Of a stretch of DNA of 64,000 bases, positions 60,047-64,000 are shown piece after piece (the stretch's first letter is position 1; every line of letters starts with the position of its first letter). Origin of the DNA: Streptomyces antimycoticus (GTDB taxonomy: Bacteria > Actinomycetota > Actinomycetes > Streptomycetales > Streptomycetaceae); the NCBI RefSeq assembly GCF_005405925.1, contig NZ_BJHV01000001.1:7006001-7070000 (forward strand), given 5' to 3'. The notes under the pieces were generated by a model. The model saw nothing but the letters and a program-made list of their open reading frames with translations. It was not told the origin of the DNA and did not search any database. A program made the translations under genes and the position numbers.

Positions 60047-60252
60047 GTCCCCGGCCATGGCACGAAAGGGGTGTTCGTCATGGCATTCGGGGGAAGCGAC
60101 CTCGCTCGGGTCAATGGGGTCGCGGCCCCGACTATCGCAGAGACGGTAGATCACTTCCAAGCCAATCCAAGGTGAGCTGTAACACTTGCCTTGCTAATGG
60201 CGGGTAGGGGCGCAATTTTCCTTTGTTGTCGACCTCTTTCTGATGAATCTCC

Positions 60253-60268
60253 AGTGGTCCAGACCGTG
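60253..60268. promoter_or_regulatory. DasR-like (dre) site upstream of the amidase gene
   Basis: AGTGGTCCAGACCGTG differs by one core base from the DasR element GGTCTAGACC and matches most of the 16-bp consensus. It lies 134 bp before the amidase start, at a usual distance for regulation. DasR responds to N-acetylglucosamine metabolism, which fits a peptidoglycan amidase. The rest of 60047-60401 has no gene. Confidence 0.5.
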
Positions 60269-60401
60269 ACACGAAATCTTTCTTTGCCCGTCGGTTCTTG
60301 GCATGGCCCTGCCCAGCACTCACCATGGAACAGCGCTACGCGCGTCACACCCCCCACGTTTCACCCCCTTTGTCCCGGCTACGCCACTCGGGAGATCCCC
60401 C

Positions 60402-61052
60402 ATGGAAGCGCACGGCCGCACCTCCACCCGGCGCGCCCTGCTCCGCTCGGGCGCCTATCTCGCCACCGCCGCCACCGGACTCACCGCCACCGCCGCTACC
60501 GCCACCGCCGCCCACGCCGACGACAGACGTCGCCGCCGCGCGGCCGCCTATCCCCCCACCCACTGGATCCCGGCCTCCTCCTCCAACTACCGCGTCTCCA
60601 GCCGCCCGACCTCGTATCCGATCGACTTCATCGTCATCCATGTGACGCAGGAGACCTTCCCGGACGCGATGAAGATCTTCCAGGACCCGGCCAAGCAGGT
60701 CTCCACGCACTACATGGTCGCCTCGGCCGACGGCTACATCGGGCAGTTCGTCCGGGAGAAGGACGTCGCCTGGCACGCCGGCAACAAGGACTACAACAAC
60801 CGCGGCATCGGCATCGAGCACGAGGGCTGGGTGGACGACCCCAAGTGGTTCACGGACGAGATGTACGCCTCGTCCGCCGCCCTGGCCTCGGCCGTCTGCG
60901 ACCGCTTCGGCATCCCCAAGACCCGTGACCACATCATCGGCCATGTGGAGGTCCCCGGAGCCGACCACACCGACCCCGGCCCGCTGTGGGACTGGGACCG
61001 CTATATGTCCCTGGTCAACGAAGCCTCCGCGCCGCGAACCTGGCGAAGGTAG
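60402..61052 (+). CDS. Secreted N-acetylmuramoyl-L-alanine amidase (amidase_2), Tat signal
   Basis: 216 residues from ATG 60402 (GGGAGAT upstream). The signal peptide has the twin-arginine motif STRRALLRSGAYLA (about 7-20), so export is folded through Tat. The amidase_2/PGRP domain carries zinc ligands: His in FIVIHVTQETF (about 77), and GHVEVPGADHTDPGPLWDW (about 183-201) with His and Asp. WHAGNKDYNNRGIGIEHEGW is the conserved middle. It cleaves the amide between muramic acid and the stem peptide. Confidence 0.93.
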   Translation: MEAHGRTSTRRALLRSGAYLATAATGLTATAATATAAHADDRRRRRAAAYPPTHWIPASSSNYRVSSRPTSYPIDFIVIHVTQETFPDAMKIFQDPAKQVSTHYMVASADGYIGQFVREKDVAWHAGNKDYNNRGIGIEHEGWVDDPKWFTDEMYASSAALASAVCDRFGIPKTRDHIIGHVEVPGADHTDPGPLWDWDRYMSLVNEASAPRTWRR

Positions 61053-61183
61053 CGAACCTGGCGAACCTGTCGAACGCCGCGCGCGCCGCTTATGTCGTGT
61101 ACATCGCGACGCGGCCGATGGGCCGGCCCCCGCCGACCGCTAATCTGTGCGGGTCAAGCAGACGCACGGAAGGGGCGGAACAG

Positions 61184-61414
61184 GTGGCGGATATCGAGGC
61201 GGCGCGCAAGGCGTTCGAGCGGTATGACCTCAACGGTGACGGCCAGATCACCGCGGCCGAGTACAAGAGCGTGATGGCGCAGCTGGGGGACCCGTATGTC
61301 ACGGAGCCCGTCGCCCAGGCCGTCATCAACGCCCACGACGGCAACGGCGACGGGCTGCTCACCTTCGACGAGTTCTGGGCGGCCCAGAACAAGGACGGCA
61401 GCAAGACCGGCTGA
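61184..61414 (+). CDS. EF-hand calcium-binding protein
   Basis: 76 residues from GTG 61184 (GGAAGGGG upstream). Two canonical EF-hand loops are present: DLNGDGQITAAE (about 14-25) and DGNGDGLLTFDE (about 51-62), each with acidic residues at positions 1, 3, 5 and 12. This is a small calmodulin-like protein, of which Streptomyces has several, probably calcium buffers or sensors. It starts 131 bp after the amidase stop. Confidence 0.93.
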   Translation: MADIEAARKAFERYDLNGDGQITAAEYKSVMAQLGDPYVTEPVAQAVINAHDGNGDGLLTFDEFWAAQNKDGSKTG

Positions 61415-61495
61415 CCGGGCCGCACGGCGGCAAGGCAACGAGCCGCACGGCAGCCGTATGGCGGCAACGGGCCGCATGGCGGCACGGCCGGCGCG

Positions 61496-61804
61496 TCAGC
61501 GCCAGCCGCGCCGCTGTGCGCTCGCCCGCCGTCTGCGGTCGTTGCACAGCAGACAGCGGCCGTAGCCGGGCGGCAGCGGGTCCTCCGGATCCCCGTACAG
61601 CGGATCGACGGCCCCGCGCGGATGCTCCGGGCAGCCCGTGGCACCGCGCTCGGCGGTCAGCGACCCCGCGGCGGCGAGCGCCCGGCGCAGGGCGTCGGTG
61701 AGCAGCTCGGTCTCCGGCCCGGAGGGCGCGGCGTCCAGCGAGAAGGCGATGTCCGACGCGGTGGTGAGCGCGCTGCGGAGTTCGCGCAGGTCTGCGTAAC
61801 TCAT
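61496..61804 (-). CDS. Hypothetical protein with a Cys pair, 102 residues
   Basis: ATG 61804 without a ribosome site; the region upstream has TACGCT, so leaderless translation is possible. Helical first half (LTTASDIAFSLDAAPSG, LTDALRRALAAAGSL), then CPEH and CLLC motifs that could bind zinc (about 58 and 87), and a basic tail (DRRRRASAQRRGWR). It is convergent with the EF-hand gene. Family unknown; the pattern looks conserved in streptomycetes. Confidence 0.7.
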   Translation of the reverse strand: MSYADLRELRSALTTASDIAFSLDAAPSGPETELLTDALRRALAAAGSLTAERGATGCPEHPRGAVDPLYGDPEDPLPPGYGRCLLCNDRRRRASAQRRGWR

Positions 61805-61850
61805 ACCGGGCAGCGTAGGCGCACCCACCGACAATGCTCCGAGGCCCCGG

Positions 61851-62519
61851 TCAGGCCCCGCCCTCCCGCGCCTCCTCGCCCCTTTCTGCCGCGCCCGCGT
61901 CGTCCACACCCTCCGTGAGGTGGACGTCCTCGGCGTCCTCCGTCTCCTCCGAGGTGAGCGCCGCCCGCCTGGGATCGGCCCATGCCTGCAGCGCGGCCTT
62001 GCTGGAGAAGTTCGCCACGTCCTTGTCCAGCGGGCGGTCGGTGTACTGGTGGATCCGCCACTTCGCCTTGATCCGCGGCTTGCCCGCCGTCACATAGTCC
62101 GCTATCCACAGGCCGTCTCCGGCGTAGGACGTGGTGTCGTAGTTGAGCCAGAAGCTCCGGTTGCAGTAGAGCATCACGCGGTGCGTGGGACGCAGCTTCT
62201 TGACCTCGCGGATGAACCGGTCCTTCTCGGCGTTGCTGGCGCGGGTGCCGGAACCGGTGGTCTCCCAGTCCACAGCGAGCAGATCGTGCTTCTGGGACGC
62301 GCACTTCTCGACGAAGTACTGCGCCTGCGCCGTGATGTTGCCCGGCCACAGGAAGTGGTAGAAGCCGACGACGCATCCCGCCTTCCGCGCCCGGGACGCC
62401 TGCGAGCTCTGCTTCGGGTTGATGTACGACCGTCCTTCGGTGGCCTTGATGAAGACGAAGGCCAGCCCGTCCGGGTCGAAGGTGGACTGGTACGAACTCA
62501 CGTCGATGCCGTGCAGCAT
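61851..62519 (-). CDS. GH25 family lysozyme
   Basis: 222 residues. The catalytic core is recognised by GIDVSSYQSTF (about 4-14), AFVFIKATEGRSYINP (about 20), GFYHFLWPG (about 51), the DxE pair in LLAVDWETTGSG (about 82-93) and the late WIADYV and IHQYTD. It hydrolyses the beta-1,4 bond of peptidoglycan. There is no signal peptide, so export must use another route, or the enzyme acts inside or after lysis. The C-terminal 40 residues are acidic and unconserved. Confidence 0.92.
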   Translation of the reverse strand: MLHGIDVSSYQSTFDPDGLAFVFIKATEGRSYINPKQSSQASRARKAGCVVGFYHFLWPGNITAQAQYFVEKCASQKHDLLAVDWETTGSGTRASNAEKDRFIREVKKLRPTHRVMLYCNRSFWLNYDTTSYAGDGLWIADYVTAGKPRIKAKWRIHQYTDRPLDKDVANFSSKAALQAWADPRRAALTSEETEDAEDVHLTEGVDDAGAAERGEEAREGGA

Positions 62520-62923
62520 GGCGCCTACCTCGGGTCAAGAACGAGTGAATACACGGGTGTTATTCCCCCTCTCATACGGAGGACCCTACTGGGACGGGAT
62601 CTCGGTCCGCAGGCATTCGCGCCCACGCCGGGGGAGCGGGCGGGAAGAGCGGCGGACCCGAGGGTTCGGCCATCCCCCGGGCCCTGTGATGCCGCCCAAC
62701 TGCGCACGAGGAGCTTCGGTTTCCGCTCGCGACCCTCGCGCACCCGGTCCTCCAGCCGCCTGTCGAGGGGCCGAGCGACCACGACTCGGCGGCGTCCGGA
62801 GTGGGCAGCCCGCGGAGGAAGGTGGCGAGATCCGTCCGGGCACCCCGGGACCGGTCCCGCACGGGACGTGCCAGCTTGATCCCGCTGAGGAAGGCCCTCA
62901 GCTCCACCCACGGGAGCCAAGCC
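62520..62923. other. Gap with possible decayed reading frames
   Basis: 404 bp. On the minus strand two frames read protein-like stretches (LRAFLSGIKLARPVRD, ATFLRGLPTPDAAES, then VVVARPLDRRLEDRVRE in another frame) but no single frame forms a gene with a start. This may be a decayed gene or chance in GC-rich DNA. Confidence 0.3.
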
Positions 62924-63244
62924 ATGCGCGGGAAACCCTCCACCCGACGACGCGACACGCTCGCCGCCTCCGCCGCCTTCGGCGCGGCCACCGTACTGCT
63001 GCTGACGGGATGCGGCACCGATGACGAGCGACCCGAGGCCTCCTCGGGCAAGCCGAGCCCGGCCATGACGTCGGCGACCACGAGCCCCAAGGCTCCTACG
63101 GCTCCTACGAGCCCGGCCACTTCGTCGGCTCCGCCCACCGACCACCGGCTTCCGGTGGAGGTCCCGTCGGACGCCGGCGACCAGGCGAAGGAGGACATGC
63201 TGGGCCTCCGCGCCCTTGAACTCCAAAGCGCCCTAGAAGACTGA
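62924..63244 (+). CDS. Small lipoprotein, 106 residues, beside the IS element
   Basis: ATG 62924 with CGGGAG upstream. A signal peptide with lipobox LLTGCG (Cys about 30) is followed by a Pro/Thr/Ser-rich, unfolded region (KPSPAMTSATTSPKAPTAPT). The end (EDMLGLRALELQSALED) stops 62 bp before the transposase start, so the tail could have been changed or cut by the insertion. Function is unknown. Confidence 0.7.
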   Translation: MRGKPSTRRRDTLAASAAFGAATVLLLTGCGTDDERPEASSGKPSPAMTSATTSPKAPTAPTSPATSSAPPTDHRLPVEVPSDAGDQAKEDMLGLRALELQSALED

Positions 63245-63305
63245 TGAAGATCTTGAGGTTCTGGCCTTGCGGTGTGAGTGGCAGGCCCAGACTCGTGTCG
63301 TGGCG

Positions 63306-64000
63306 ATGGGTGAGTGGGTCGGGGAGACGGTCGGGCCGGACGTGTGGGAGACGTGTCGGGGTTTGATCCCAGTCGGGAGTGTGTTCGCGTTTCTGGCCGA
63401 GCATCGGGGGAGGCTGTTTCCGGCTCAGATGTTCGCGGACATGTATCCGTCGGCGAACGGGCGGCCGAGTATGCCGCCGCAGATCCTGGCCGCTGCGATC
63501 ACTTGCAGGCCCTGCACGGGCTGTCGGATTACCAGACCGTGCAGGAATTGCGGTGTGACCTGCGGTGGAAGGCCGCGTGCGGGCTGGGCCTTTACGACAT
63601 GGCGTTCGACCCGTCGCTGCTGGCCTACTTCCGCCGCCGGCTGGCCCGCTCCGCCCGTCCGAACCGGATCTTCGAGACCGTACGCGAAGTCGTGAAGAGC
63701 ACCGGAGTACTGAAAGGCAAGCACCGTCGGGCGCTGGACTCCACCGTGCTGGACGACGCGGTCGCCACCCAGGACACGGTCACCCAGATCATCGCCGCCA
63801 TCAGGACAGTCATCCGTGAGGTCCCACACGCGGCCGAACAAGCAGCAATCCAGTGCACCGCCCACGATTACACCGACCCGGGCAAACCCCGCATCGCCTG
63901 GAACGACGAGCAGGCCCGAGCCGACCTCATCGACGCACTGGTCACCGACGCGGTGCGGCTGCTGGGCCACCTGCCCGACCAACAGCTCGGGGAGAAAGCC
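63306..64000 (+). mobile_element. IS1182-family transposase, partial and frameshifted
   Basis: The visible N-terminal part begins about ATG 63306 (EWVGETVGPDVWETCRGLIP, then FLAEHRGRLFPAQMFADMYP), which matches the N-terminal region of IS1182-type DDE transposases. At about 63501-63504 the frame changes: AAAIT must join LQALHGLSDYQTVQ with one missing base. The second frame stays open to the window edge with RALDSTVLDDAVATQDTVTQ, the start of the DDE core. The copy is probably inactive as written. The left inverted repeat is not clear from one copy. Confidence 0.8.

Noticed and set aside
60047..60401. ydaO-type riboswitch before the amidase gene
   Set aside because: Such elements precede some Streptomyces wall hydrolases, but I could not find the conserved core here.

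Overview
This window is high-GC actinobacterial DNA and almost certainly a Streptomyces chromosome. Codons carry G or C at the third position almost throughout. Many starts are GTG with purine-rich ribosome sites, and some genes look leaderless. The gene families also point there: a SARP/AfsR regulator, XRE-DUF5753/DUF397 pairs, the GlgE alpha-glucan pathway and tandem secreted M4 proteases. I see no rRNA, tRNA, CRISPR array or prophage. The only mobile element is a partial IS1182-type transposase at the right edge.

Layout. 1-6.4 kb is a C4-dicarboxylate/TCA locus: an E1-only 2-oxoglutarate dehydrogenase paralogue cut by the edge, a TDT-family transporter, a CitB/DcuR-type response regulator, its DcuS/CitA-type kinase and a divergent DctA symporter. 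7.0-10.2 kb is a large AfsR-like regulator. 10.3-18.9 kb is the GlgE pathway (glgE-treS-mak-glgB, leftward), making branched alpha-glucan from trehalose/maltose through maltose 1-phosphate. A subtilisin, an XRE regulator and a pectin-degrading pair (PL3 and PL11) lie between it and glgP (24.4-27.0 kb). 27.3-32.8 kb is an accessory stretch of small genes with two XRE-DUF5753 modules. 33.0-34.6 kb is a membrane-anchored PstS-like protein. 34.7-40.8 kb holds three tandem M4 metalloproteases, followed by a four-copy 69-bp repeat.

41.9-48.3 kb is the most unusual set: PepE and an IclR regulator on one strand, divergent from DUF1177, an OPT-like transporter, AroM and an Asp/Glu racemase-family protein. 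I infer a peptide or acidic amino acid uptake and breakdown system. 48.5-50.3 kb is a TetR/hydrolase pair around a clear operator. 50.6-56.7 kb carries a heterodimeric ABC exporter and glgX. 57.0-63.2 kb carries envelope enzymes (L,D-transpeptidase, Tat-dependent amidase, GH25 lysozyme), an enoyl-CoA hydratase, an anti-sigma-like ATPase and an EF-hand protein.

Caution on sequence quality. glgB, glgE (twice), the OPT gene, aroM, one ABC gene and glgX are each broken by one missing base in a short G or C run. Because the same kind of defect hits so many apparently sound genes, I treat them as intact genes with probable consensus errors. Feature spans cover the full repaired genes.
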